DNA of 51,840 nt from Chloroflexota bacterium (GTDB lineage: Bacteria > Chloroflexota > Anaerolineae > Promineifilales > Promineifilaceae). A model generated the notes under the pieces. That model searched no databases. It saw only the letters and a list, made by a program, of their open reading frames with translations, and was not told the DNA's origin. Shown here one piece after another: positions 40,511 through 49,303 of this stretch. Each line of letters begins with the position of its first letter. Positions within the stretch are counted from its first letter, which is position 1. Position numbers and translations under genes: made by a program. The stretch is taken from positions 1 to 51,840 of the forward strand of contig JAGOMA010000036.1 in assembly GCA_017993775.1 (NCBI GenBank), read 5' to 3'.

Positions 40511-41542
40511 TTGTTAGCGAATCGGCAAACGGCCGTTCTCCATGCCCTCTTTGCTCCCTACGCCCAACCCGGCGCGCCCGGAGCCTGTGTCATGGTCATC
40601 CGGCAGGGGCAGGTTGATGACGCCCATGCCTTTGGCCTGGCCAACCTGGAAACTGGGGCAGCGACCACCCCATTGACCAATTACCGGCTGGCCTCCGTCA
40701 GTAAGCAGTTCACGGCCACGGCTATATTGCTGCTGGCCCAACAAGGCCAACTGGCCCTGAGCAATACCCTGCCGCGCTTCTTTCCTGCCTTTCCGGCCTA
40801 CGGCCGTGCCATCACCCTCCACCACCTGCTCACCCATACCGCCGGCCTGCCCGACTACGAAGACCTCATCCCGCCAACTACCCAAACCCCGCTCAAAGAC
40901 CAGGATGTTCTGACCCTGCTCCAGCAGCAAACGGCCGGCTACTTTGCGCCGGGTGCCGCCTTTCGCTACAGCAATTCCGGTTACGCCTTGCTGGCGCTTG
41001 TCGTGGCACATGCCTCTGGCTGTTCCTTCGCCGACTTCCTGGCGCGGAACATCTTTCAACCTTTAGGCATGACCGGCACCCTGGCTTATGAAGAAGGCAT
41101 CTCCCAGGTACCCCAACGCGCTTTTGGCTATCACCTCACCGCCAACGGCTTTATACGCCGCGATCAAAGTCTCACCAGTTCGGTCTTAGGCGACGGCGGT
41201 ATCTATTCTTCAATTACGGACTTGGCCCGTTGGGATCAGGCGCTGTCCACCGATCAATTACTCCACGCTTCTTTCCGAGCTGCCGCCTGGAAGCCGCAGG
41301 CGTGGGTGGAGGACGGCCGTCTGGCTTATGGCTATGGCTGGTTCATCGAGCAGGTAAAGGGACGGCCGTGTTATTGGCATTTTGGCAGCACGACAGGGTT
41401 TAGAACGGCCGTGGAACACTACCCAAAAGACCATCTCACCATTATCGTCCTGCTGAACCGGGATGAACCGGACGGCCAGGAAATGCTGGCCCATACGCTG
41501 GCCCGGCAAGCCGCCAATCTGTACCTGGAAGATAATGCATGA
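40511..41542 (+). CDS. Serine hydrolase of the beta-lactamase (class C/PBP) family
   Basis: 343 residues. S62-V-S-K65 in RLASVSKQF is the S-x-x-K catalytic motif; YSNSGY near 148 gives the Y-x-N motif; HFGSTTGFRT serves as the third (HxG-like) motif. No signal peptide is evident. These enzymes include esterases, D-aminopeptidases and beta-lactamases. I start at a TTG at 40511 with AAGGA before it. It is convergent with the SLC13 gene, 33 bases between stops. Confidence 0.88.
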   Translation: MLANRQTAVLHALFAPYAQPGAPGACVMVIRQGQVDDAHAFGLANLETGAATTPLTNYRLASVSKQFTATAILLLAQQGQLALSNTLPRFFPAFPAYGRAITLHHLLTHTAGLPDYEDLIPPTTQTPLKDQDVLTLLQQQTAGYFAPGAAFRYSNSGYALLALVVAHASGCSFADFLARNIFQPLGMTGTLAYEEGISQVPQRAFGYHLTANGFIRRDQSLTSSVLGDGGIYSSITDLARWDQALSTDQLLHASFRAAAWKPQAWVEDGRLAYGYGWFIEQVKGRPCYWHFGSTTGFRTAVEHYPKDHLTIIVLLNRDEPDGQEMLAHTLARQAANLYLEDNA

Positions 41543-41575
41543 AGTAAGGGGGAAACGGCCGTAACCGGCCCAGTC

Positions 41576-43366
41576 TTAACCGGTAAACGGCCAGACCAAC
41601 GGCACAACCACAACCACCAGGAGCAGCATCAACAGGTTCAGGCCCACGCCCACCCGGGCATAATCGGAAAACTTATAGCCGCCCGCGCCAAAGATAAGCA
41701 CGTTGACCTGATGCCCGACAGGCATGAGGAACGAGGTAGAGGCGGCCAGGACCGTGGCCATGACAAACGGTCGGGCGTCTACGCCCAGGCCCAGAGCCAC
41801 GTCAATGGCCAGCGGCACAACGAGGACAGCGGCAGCGGCGTTGGAGATCACTTCGGTTAATACGGCCGTTAAAATAAACACGCAGCCCAAAACAACCACC
41901 GCCCCCCACTCTCCCGTCAGGTTTACCAGCAGGCCGGCCAACAGGCGGGCTGTGCCGGTCGTTTCCATGGCAATGCCCAACGGCAGCATACCGGCGATCA
42001 AAAAGATCGCCTTCCAGTCAATCGCCCGATACGCTTCGTCCATGTCGATCACCCGGAAGATCACCATCGCCATCGCCCCGGCCAGCATCAAAGGCGCAAT
42101 GGGAAACACGCCCACAGCTGCGCCCACCACCACCAGCAGCAATATGATGATCGCGATGGGGGCTTTATGCGTGCGGCGCAGCTCGATAACCGGCGCTTCC
42201 AGGGGCAGCAGGTCGGGGTCGTTTAGCAGGGCCGCCACACGTTTGTCCGGCCCCTGCACCAGCAGCGAATCGCCAAAGCGTAAGGGCACGTCGCCCAATT
42301 GGGCGGCCTGGTCTTCGCCGTTGTGGCGGATGGCCAGCACCGATAGGCCATATTGTTTGCGCAGGTCAATTTGTTTGATCGTCTTGTTCTCGTAGCGCGA
42401 GTTGGGGGCCAGGGTGACTTCGGCCAGGTGGAATTCGTCAGGGTAGGTTTCGGGATGCCAGTTAACGGCCGTCCACTCTTGCACCGGCAGCAGCCGGTAC
42501 TGCTGGCTGGCGTCGACAATCTCTTGCGGCGTGCCTTCCAACAACAATATGTCACCGGCGGCCAGGCGGTAAGCGTCGGGCGGCTGCATGCCCCCGGCAG
42601 GCGGCTGGCGCACATAGAGGACATTGAGGTTATAGTTTTCGCCAAAGTCTGTCTCGCTCAGCAGGCGGCCCAGCAATGGCGACCGCTCATCCAGGCGCAC
42701 CTCCGTTAAGAAATCGCGCACCCGGTATTGGTTAGAGAGGTCTGGACCGGACGGCCGTTCCGGCAGCAAATGCCGCCCAAGCAGCAGCATGTAGATCATC
42801 CCAACGGCCAAAGCCAGCAAACCGGTGGGCAGGAAATCAAAAAAGCCGAAGGGCGGCACGCCATAATCGGCCATGATGCTGGCGGCCAGAATGTTGGGCG
42901 GCGTACCGATCAACGTCATGTTGCCGCCCAACAAGGCGGCAAAAGCCAGCGGGATAAGCAGCTTGGAGGCGGCAATGCGCAGCTTACGGCCCAGGCTGAT
43001 GACCGCCGGCAGCAGGATAGCCACAGCGCCGATGTTGTTCATAAAGGCCGACATAACGCCAGCCGCCAGCATAATTACGGTCAGCAGGCGCACTTCACTA
43101 CTGCCCACCAGACGCAGCATCCAGCGGGCCATCAAATCTGCCACGCCGCTGACCGACAACCCCCCGCTGATGATGAACACCGCCCACACAGTAACCACGG
43201 CCGGGCTGGCGAATCCGGAGAACGCTTCCTCAACGGTGATCAGGCCGGTGGCCAGCAGCGCCAGCAGCACCAGCATGGCAACAACGTCTACCCGCAGCTT
43301 CTCGCTGACGAACAGCGCCACCGACCCAATCAGGATCAGCAGAATGAGGATGTTTTCTAAACCCAT
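41576..43366 (-). CDS. SLC13/DASS-family permease with two RCK_C domains
   Basis: 596 residues. An N-terminal set of helices carries the citrate/anion transporter pattern (MSAFMNNIGAVAILLPAVIS, then LGGNMTLIGTPPNIL, the N-x-T and T-P-P motifs). Two soluble RCK_C (TrkA-C) domains lie between the membrane halves (RVRDFLTEVRLDERSPLLGR, and EFHLAEVTLAPNSRYENKTI), and the second half ends with NAAAAVLVVPLAI and SFLMPVGHQVN. It likely carries sulfate, phosphate or dicarboxylates. It is on the same strand as the CPA2 antiporter after a repeat, so the two may serve shared ion homeostasis. Confidence 0.9.
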   Translation of the reverse strand: MGLENILILLILIGSVALFVSEKLRVDVVAMLVLLALLATGLITVEEAFSGFASPAVVTVWAVFIISGGLSVSGVADLMARWMLRLVGSSEVRLLTVIMLAAGVMSAFMNNIGAVAILLPAVISLGRKLRIAASKLLIPLAFAALLGGNMTLIGTPPNILAASIMADYGVPPFGFFDFLPTGLLALAVGMIYMLLLGRHLLPERPSGPDLSNQYRVRDFLTEVRLDERSPLLGRLLSETDFGENYNLNVLYVRQPPAGGMQPPDAYRLAAGDILLLEGTPQEIVDASQQYRLLPVQEWTAVNWHPETYPDEFHLAEVTLAPNSRYENKTIKQIDLRKQYGLSVLAIRHNGEDQAAQLGDVPLRFGDSLLVQGPDKRVAALLNDPDLLPLEAPVIELRRTHKAPIAIIILLLVVVGAAVGVFPIAPLMLAGAMAMVIFRVIDMDEAYRAIDWKAIFLIAGMLPLGIAMETTGTARLLAGLLVNLTGEWGAVVVLGCVFILTAVLTEVISNAAAAVLVVPLAIDVALGLGVDARPFVMATVLAASTSFLMPVGHQVNVLIFGAGGYKFSDYARVGVGLNLLMLLLVVVVVPLVWPFTG

Positions 43367-43425
43367 AAACGCAGTTTACCCCGAGGCTAAAGCTAAAATA
43401 ACCGTACAGTCTGTCTGGTATTGCC

Positions 43426-43491
43426 CCACGGAGACACGGAGAACACGGAGTTTTGATAGGGTTAACCTCTGTGCCCTCCGTGCCTCTGTGG
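43426..43491. repeat. CACGGAG-rich inverted repeat between transporter genes
   Basis: CCACGGAGACACGGAGAACA followed by CGGAG, then after 15 bases CCTCTGTGCCCTCCGTGCCT and CTGTGG, an imperfect inverted complement. I recall this word family (ccacggagacacggag) as an intergenic repeat in varied bacteria, though I cannot check. Confidence 0.6.
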
Positions 43492-43505
43492 TGAATCGAT
43501 TCAAG

Positions 43506-45419
43506 CTAAAAGCCTAATTTTAACATCGCTTCTTGCAAACTATCGCCCCGCCCAATCAGGGTGACTTCGTCGTTCAGGTGCAGGCGGGTGTAGCCATGAG
43601 GCAGCACCACGTGGCCGTCGCGGGTGATGTCCATGAACAAGACGTCGGTGGGCAGGCGCAAGTCGCGCAGCAGTATGCCGTCTACGTCGCGGTTGTTGAT
43701 GGTGATCTGGACCATCTCGCGGCCGGAATCCTGGTTGAGGAGAACGGCCGTTGTCTTCGGGGCGCGTACCGATTGATCCAGCAGGCTGACCATCGCCGAA
43801 GCGGGATCCACCACCAACGCCCCCAGTTCGCGGAACTGCGGCGTAAAGGCCAGGTCGTTCGGCCGCACAATCAGGCGCGCCACACCCTGCCGGTAAGCCA
43901 ATTCCAAAGCCTGCAAGTTCAAAGCGTCATCCGACAACATAGCCACCACCGCGTCGGTGTTGCTGGACAACAGACCATTCATCTCCTGCGCGTCGATGGC
44001 CGGCAGGTAATGCTCGCTCACATCCTCCACCGCCAGCCGGTCCACATGCGACCGATCCGTGTCGGCCAGCAGCACTTGCCAGTTCTGCGCCTGCAACTGC
44101 CGCGCCAGTTCCAATGACTGCGGTTCAATGCCCAAAATCAAGACGTCACGCACCTCGTTGCGCACCTGCTGTTCCGGCACGTTCGTTTCCCCTACGCGAC
44201 GTAAAGCAAACTTTAAGAACATCGGCCCAAATATCTCATTCAACACCACCACCGAAATAACCAGTGTGGCAAAGGCATCGCCCAGGGCGGGAAACTCCAC
44301 GGCGACTTCGCGCGCCAGTCCCAAAGCAATGCCCGCCTGGGTGATCAAGCCCATCCAGGCATAGCGGTTAAACTGTTTCGACTCGCCGGCCATCTGCCCG
44401 GCGGCGTTGGAGCCTAACGCCAACGCCCCGGCCCGCACGCCAAACAAGATGGCGGCAAACGGCAAAGTCGTCAGCAAAATGTCCAGCTTCAGCCCGACGC
44501 CGGTCAGCGTAAAGAAGGCCACGTACACGGCCGGCCCCACGTCGTGCAATATCTGGGCGAATTGGTCTCGGTAAGGGGTGAAATTGGTCACCATAAACCC
44601 GGCGATCATGGCCACCAACAGCGGCTCGATGTGAATTTCAAAGGGTAAGTTGTTGTGCGAAAAGTCTATCAGCCAGTAGTTGGCAGCAAAGATGCTGTAA
44701 CCCAGCAACAGCGTCAGCCCGATCTTCCAATAGCGCCGCCAGGTGGTGGCCAAAACCATTTGCAGCAGCTTGCCCAGCAGTAAACCGGCCAGCAGCGCGG
44801 CGCACAGGTCTACAACCAATAAGGCCAGGAAAGCGCTGTCAAACCCCATATTGTTCAACAATGCACTGGCAATGGCCACGGCCACGGCAAACAAAAGGAT
44901 GATCACCACGTCCATGGTGACCGTGACGCCCAGAATGGTCTTGGTGAAGCGGCCTTTGGCGCGAGTCTCCTTGATCACGGCAATGGTGGAAGCGGGTGAA
45001 AGCGCCAGCAAGATGGTTCCGCCCAAAATGGCGACGGCCAGGCGGCTGGCCACCGATAAGCCCTGGGTAAAAGGAATCAACGCCGTCAAGAAGAAGAGGG
45101 CCAGCCCCATCAACACCATCCCGGCAAGCAACACCCCGGTAGTCACAAAGCTGATGGTGCGCAGCCGATGGCGAATCTCTTTGAGATAAAGCTCGCTGCC
45201 GGCCACGAAGGCGATAACCGCCAGGGAAAGTTCGTCGATAAAGCGCAGGTCGCTGCTGGTTCCGCTGGGCAAGATATTCAGGACAAACGGTCCCGCGACC
45301 ATGCCGGCCAGCAGGTAGCCGGTAATGTAAGGCAGGCCGTACCGAGAGAAAAGTTTGCCGATTTGCTTGGCGGCCAGGGCCACAAAGATAAAGATGCCGG
45401 TTAAGATCACAACGTGCAT
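43506..45419 (-). CDS. CPA2 (Kef-type) cation:proton antiporter with TrkA domains
   Basis: 637 residues. About twelve helices (LPYITGYLLAGMVAGPFVLN near the start; ALSPASTIAVIKETRAKG is the ion-site region), then a TrkA-N-like nucleotide domain (DVLILGIEPQSLELARQLQA, with a degenerate G-x-G-x-x-G) and a TrkA-C domain (REMVQITINNRDVDGILLRD). It should exchange K+ or Na+ for protons, gated by a nucleotide or another ligand. GGAGG precedes the ATG. It is followed on the same strand by the SLC13 gene. Confidence 0.9.
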   Translation of the reverse strand: MHVVILTGIFIFVALAAKQIGKLFSRYGLPYITGYLLAGMVAGPFVLNILPSGTSSDLRFIDELSLAVIAFVAGSELYLKEIRHRLRTISFVTTGVLLAGMVLMGLALFFLTALIPFTQGLSVASRLAVAILGGTILLALSPASTIAVIKETRAKGRFTKTILGVTVTMDVVIILLFAVAVAIASALLNNMGFDSAFLALLVVDLCAALLAGLLLGKLLQMVLATTWRRYWKIGLTLLLGYSIFAANYWLIDFSHNNLPFEIHIEPLLVAMIAGFMVTNFTPYRDQFAQILHDVGPAVYVAFFTLTGVGLKLDILLTTLPFAAILFGVRAGALALGSNAAGQMAGESKQFNRYAWMGLITQAGIALGLAREVAVEFPALGDAFATLVISVVVLNEIFGPMFLKFALRRVGETNVPEQQVRNEVRDVLILGIEPQSLELARQLQAQNWQVLLADTDRSHVDRLAVEDVSEHYLPAIDAQEMNGLLSSNTDAVVAMLSDDALNLQALELAYRQGVARLIVRPNDLAFTPQFRELGALVVDPASAMVSLLDQSVRAPKTTAVLLNQDSGREMVQITINNRDVDGILLRDLRLPTDVLFMDITRDGHVVLPHGYTRLHLNDEVTLIGRGDSLQEAMLKLGF

Positions 45420-45790
45420 AGAGGTCCTCCAGATAGAATGATGAATTGAACGGTTTCTGATGTTGAAATGAACGGGCGTGTTGGCCTACGAGCAACCCGT
45501 ATGGCGGGGAATGGGAAACGGCCGTTTCCCTTCTTCTCTGGAAACGCTGCCCATCCTCCGGCAACGTTTTGCCTGGTCTGCCAACTACCCGAACCCGGCA
45601 CACGGCAACAAAAAAGCTGACACCGCGCGCCAAAAGATGGTGCGCAGTGCCAGCCTACTCTACAAACAATCCTCTGCCCTGTTGAGCAGCCTATCGCCTG
45701 TCCCGTCTGCTGAGACGGAACAAATTTAGCATGGGGGCACGCGCATGTCAACCGCTGCCAACGCTAACTCACAAACGTCACATCTTACGG
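45420..45790. other. 371-base non-coding stretch with an 18-base palindrome
   Basis: Upstream of the antiporter gene and downstream of the DUF2294 gene. An 84-codon plus-strand reading frame (45478-45729) has no family and no ribosome site. The one clear element is GGGAAACGGCCGTTTCCC (45513-45530), which extends the common octamer to an 18-base perfect palindrome. It may hold the promoter of the antiporter gene. Confidence 0.5.
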
Positions 45791-46165
45791 TCACTTAAAC
45801 ACCTTCTCCAAATCCCGGTCCACGGTAAGCAGGATCACCCGCTCGCCGGTGCGGCTGCTCATATCGGTGTGCAGGCTGATGAGCAACGCGCCGGTAACCT
45901 GCTGCACCATCTCTTCCAGAAACTGCCGTGAGCTTTCGAATAGGAGGCGGCGCGTTTCCTTGATGAGGGAACGGCCGTCTTTCGTTTCCGCCAGTTTCAG
46001 TTCCGCCGGCGTCAGCACTCCTTGCAGCCGCACCAGGATCATATCCTTGATAAAGTAGGTGCGCGCATCCACCGGACCGCGCCCCAAATACTCCTTTTCA
46101 AAGCGAATAATGGCCTGGGTAAATTCCGCCTCTGCCTGCCCGCGTGTTGGTTTGCTTTTGGTCAT
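45791..46165 (-). CDS. DUF2294 family protein
   Basis: 124 residues that match the DUF2294 family: RGQAEAEFTQAIIRFEKEYL, then GRGPVDARTYFIKDMILVRL, RRLLFESSRQFLEEMVQQVT and LHTDMSSRTGERVILLTVD. The role of the family is unknown, though it has been seen near Na+-coupled proteins. GAGGATAACCCGG precedes the ATG at 46165. It is divergent from the acyl-CoA synthetase gene. Confidence 0.88.
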   Translation of the reverse strand: MTKSKPTRGQAEAEFTQAIIRFEKEYLGRGPVDARTYFIKDMILVRLQGVLTPAELKLAETKDGRSLIKETRRLLFESSRQFLEEMVQQVTGALLISLHTDMSSRTGERVILLTVDRDLEKVFK

Positions 46166-46248
46166 CCGGGTTATCCTCGCTACCGTTTAGGCCAAAGTGT
46201 AAGCGCATTCCAGGCAATGTCAAGCCACATACCAGCGCCAACTACTGC

Positions 46249-46254
46249 TATAAT
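46249..46254 (+). promoter_or_regulatory. Possible -10 box of the acyl-CoA synthetase gene
   Basis: TATAAT, 60 bases upstream of the ATG at 46315, in the gap between divergent genes. No clear -35 hexamer. Confidence 0.35.
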
Positions 46255-46314
46255 GGCAGCAGCGGCCCAAAGCGCCGTATCCCTTTTCCAAATTTAAACC
46301 CGCGAGTTGAACCC

Positions 46315-48432
46315 ATGACCTTACCCACAGACCCATCCCTGATCCCTTTTTTTAACCCTCAAGGTATTGTGCTTTTTGGCGCGTCGCCTAATCCCAGCAA
46401 GCTGGGCTTTGGTTTGGCGCGGAACCTGGTGCAGAGCGGGTATCCCGGCGCGATCCATCTTGTGAATCCGCGCGGCGGCACATTATTGGAACGACCTGTG
46501 CATCAAGGGTTAACGGCCGTACCCGACCCCGTTGATCTGGCCGTGCTGCTGCTGCCCGCCGAGCTTGCGCCAGAAACCCTGGCCGCCTGCGGGCAGCGCG
46601 GCATCCGCGCCGCCATTATCGCCTCCGGCGGCTTCCGCGAAACCAACGAAGCGGGCGCCCGCCTGGAGGAGGAATGCTTACGCATTGCCCGCCAGTACAA
46701 CATGCGCCTCATTGGACCCAACTGCATCGGTATCATCAACACCCATCTACCCCTGGACACCACCTTCCTACCCCCACCCGGGCCAACTCCCGGCGACGTG
46801 GCTTTTGTCAGCCATTCCGGGGCGATTTGCGCGGCCATCATTGATTGGGCCACAGGACAAGGCTTTGGCCTGTCGCAGTTGGTCAGCCTGGGCAATCAGG
46901 TAGATGTTACCGAAGCGGATGTGTTGGCTCCCGTAGCCGCCGACCCGCACACACGGGTGATTACGCTGTATTTAGAGGGGATTGGGAACGGCCGTTACTT
47001 TATCCAACAAGCCGCGCAAGTTAGCCGCCAAACCCCCATCATCGCCTTAAAAGTAGGGCGTTATGCCGCCGGGCGCAAAGCCGCCGCCTCCCATACCGGC
47101 GCGCTGGCCGGCAGCGAGTCCGCCTTCAACGCCGCCTTTCGCCGCGCCGGCGTCAGCCGCGCCGACAGCACCGAGGAGCAGTTTGATTGGGCGCGCGCCC
47201 TGGCCTGGTGTCCGCTCCCCCAAGGGCGGCGCGTGGCCGTGTTAACCAATGCCGGCGGTCCTGGCGTTACCGCCGCCGATGCCCTGGAAGCGCAAGGTTT
47301 GCAGCTTGCTTCCCTTAACGACACAACCATCACCCGCCTGCAAGCCGCGCTGCCTCCCTTTGCCAGCCTGCATAATCCGGTCGATATGCTGGCCAGCGCT
47401 TCACCGGAACAGTACGCCCAATCACTCCACATCTTGCTGGCCGATCCGGATGTAGACAGCGTGCTCATCGTCCTGCCGCCGCCGCCCATGTACGCTGCCG
47501 GCGGCGTGGCCCGCGCCCTTATCCCCATCATTTATGCAACCAACAAACCGGTGGTGGTAGCCTTAATGGGAGAGCGGCTCATTCAGGAAGCCGTGGAACA
47601 TTTTCGGGCAGCGCGTGTGCCGGAGTATCGCTTTCCGGAGCGTGCGGCCAGCGCTTTGGCCGTGTTGGCGCGTCGGGCTGAATTTCTGGCGCGCCCGGTT
47701 CAGCCGCCGGTCATTTACCATGATGTTCGGCCAGATATTGTGCGCTCTATTTTGGACCGCCAACCACCAGACGACCCCGCCGGACTGCCCAGCGAAGCCT
47801 TTGGCGAGATGCTGTCGGCTTACGGCGTGCGGGTTCCGCGGTTGGCGCTGGCTGAATCAAAGGAAACGGCCGTGCAGTTGGCCAACGAAATGGGCTACCC
47901 GGTCGCGCTTAAAATCGCTTCGGCGGATATTTTGCATAAGTCGGATATGGGCGGGGTGCTGCTAAATGTAGCCACGCCGGAAGCGGTAACTGAGGGATTT
48001 GTCTCGCTGGTAGAGAAGGCCAGGGCGGCGCAAGCAACGGCCGTTATCCAGGGCATTCATATCCAGCCCATGATTCCACAGGGACAAGAGGTCATCGTGG
48101 GGGCCGTGCAAGACCCGCAGTTTGGTCCGGTGGTGATGTTTGGTTCAGGTGGGGTGGAAGTGGAAGGATTACGCGATGTGGCCTTCGCCCTGGCCCCGCT
48201 CACGCCCGACGATGCGGATTATTTGCTGGCGACCACCTGGGCGGGGCGCAAGCTGGCCGGGTATCGGAACATTGCGCCGGGGGATGAAACGGCCGTGCGC
48301 GAAACGCTCTTCCGGTTGGCCCAACTCGTCAGCGACTTCCCCGAACTGACGGAAATCGAGATCAATCCACTGCGCGTTCTTACAGGCAGCCAAGGAGTCT
48401 ATGCCATTGATGTTCGGGGGGTATTGGGTTAA
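46315..48432 (+). CDS. Acyl-CoA synthetase (ADP-forming), alpha and beta fused
   Basis: 705 residues. The alpha part (about 1-470) has a CoA-binding Rossmann domain (GIVLFGASPNPSKLGFGLAR), a succinyl-CoA-synthetase-like domain with the catalytic histidine in AAASHTGALAGSE, and FGLSQLVSLGNQVDVTEAD. The beta part (about 490-705) is an ATP-grasp_5 domain (GYPVALKIASADILHKSDMG, then MFGSGGVEVEGL and EIEINPLRV). It converts acetyl- or other acyl-CoA, ADP and phosphate into acid, CoA and ATP, giving substrate-level ATP in fermentation. I start at the ATG at 46315; upstream codons in frame are unrelated. It is probably monocistronic. Confidence 0.93.
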   Translation: MTLPTDPSLIPFFNPQGIVLFGASPNPSKLGFGLARNLVQSGYPGAIHLVNPRGGTLLERPVHQGLTAVPDPVDLAVLLLPAELAPETLAACGQRGIRAAIIASGGFRETNEAGARLEEECLRIARQYNMRLIGPNCIGIINTHLPLDTTFLPPPGPTPGDVAFVSHSGAICAAIIDWATGQGFGLSQLVSLGNQVDVTEADVLAPVAADPHTRVITLYLEGIGNGRYFIQQAAQVSRQTPIIALKVGRYAAGRKAAASHTGALAGSESAFNAAFRRAGVSRADSTEEQFDWARALAWCPLPQGRRVAVLTNAGGPGVTAADALEAQGLQLASLNDTTITRLQAALPPFASLHNPVDMLASASPEQYAQSLHILLADPDVDSVLIVLPPPPMYAAGGVARALIPIIYATNKPVVVALMGERLIQEAVEHFRAARVPEYRFPERAASALAVLARRAEFLARPVQPPVIYHDVRPDIVRSILDRQPPDDPAGLPSEAFGEMLSAYGVRVPRLALAESKETAVQLANEMGYPVALKIASADILHKSDMGGVLLNVATPEAVTEGFVSLVEKARAAQATAVIQGIHIQPMIPQGQEVIVGAVQDPQFGPVVMFGSGGVEVEGLRDVAFALAPLTPDDADYLLATTWAGRKLAGYRNIAPGDETAVRETLFRLAQLVSDFPELTEIEINPLRVLTGSQGVYAIDVRGVLG

Positions 48433-48469
48433 GTAGACCGGAAGGGTCCGTATGTTTTCAACCTGGTAA

Positions 48470-48499
48470 GATTGGTCCAATCTGGAAAATTGGACCAAT
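48470..48499. repeat. GATTGGTCCAATC inverted pair
   Basis: GATTGGTCCAATC (48470-48482) and ATTGGACCAAT (48489-48499), the same word family as at 40413-40461, here after the acyl-CoA synthetase gene. Confidence 0.75.
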
Positions 48500-48526
48500 C
48501 TGCAAACTTAAAAGTTAACGATCCAC

Positions 48527-48586
48527 GAACTCTAAGGCTTTACTCTCAAAAAGTTAGGCCTTTTACCAATCAAACCCTTTGGGTCT
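48527..48586. repeat. Degenerate AGACCCTAAGGGTTT element (45-base spacing)
   Basis: Left arm GAACTCTAAGGCTTT (48527-48541) and right arm AAACCCTTTGGGTCT (48572-48586). It keeps the 45-base step but pairs imperfectly. It abuts the stop of the SH3-domain gene. Confidence 0.65.
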
Positions 48587-48587
48587 A

Positions 48588-49229
48588 TCACGGGTTTACC
48601 GAGACAAAATCGGTAGCCACCCAGCCTTCATTGCCGGCCAACGTGCGCACAAAAATCCAGGTATATTCATCGGCTTGTGCTTCACCGGGTAAAACAATGA
48701 GCTGCGTGCCTTCCAGCAGCCACTCCACATCCGGGGCAGTAGTGGAGGGTTCTGAACGGAGATAGACACCGACAGGGCTGGTGACAACGGCCGTTTGCGG
48801 CGCGGGTTCGGGCGTGTTGGTGGGCGTGGCGGCAGGGGGCTGAGTTGAAGTTGGCAAGACTGTAACCTGAGACGTGGGGAACGGCACAGGGGTAACTGTG
48901 GCTGTGGCTAAAACGGTGGTGGGAACGGCCGTGGCCGAAACCGATGTTTCTGTCGGCGACAACGTCGGCGCAAATGCTGGTTCAACCATCGCTTCACCAT
49001 CGTTGGGGACAATGGCATACACGGCAAAAAAGATCAGGCCAACAAGCAGGGCAACGACAGCCCAGATGAAATCAGCCTGCATCGATTGGCGCGCTTCCAA
49101 CTGCCCAAATCCATACGACTCCTTGCCAAATCGGGAACGAGCCGATAGAGCGCGAATCAGAAAATAAGCCGCACCAAGAAGACTTATAGCTCCCAGTAAT
49201 GGGAGAATGAGACCAAAAACAACCTGCAC
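48588..49229 (-). CDS. Membrane-anchored SH3-domain protein
   Basis: 213 residues. Two hydrophobic segments (VFGLILPLLGAISLLGAAYF; ADFIWAVVALLVGLIFFAVY) are followed by a threonine/proline-rich stalk of about 70 residues and a bacterial SH3 domain at the C-terminus (GVYLRSEPSTTAPDVEWLLE, then GTQLIVLPGEAQADEYTWIF and EGWVATDFVSV). Such SH3b domains often bind peptidoglycan or other cell-wall parts. The start is a GTG at 49229 with AAGGAG upstream. It is downstream of and on the same strand as the mazG gene, 74 bases apart. Confidence 0.85.
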   Translation of the reverse strand: MQVVFGLILPLLGAISLLGAAYFLIRALSARSRFGKESYGFGQLEARQSMQADFIWAVVALLVGLIFFAVYAIVPNDGEAMVEPAFAPTLSPTETSVSATAVPTTVLATATVTPVPFPTSQVTVLPTSTQPPAATPTNTPEPAPQTAVVTSPVGVYLRSEPSTTAPDVEWLLEGTQLIVLPGEAQADEYTWIFVRTLAGNEGWVATDFVSVNP

Positions 49230-49303
49230 AGCAACTCCTTCACGTTAAGCACTGAGGCTACTTTAGCCAAGCCTGTTTACTTTGGCAAGTTTCCTGCTGC
49301 TTT

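Noticed and set aside
45478..45729. 83-codon plus-strand reading frame
   Set aside because: Contains the palindrome, has no family and no ribosome site; looks like random open sequence.
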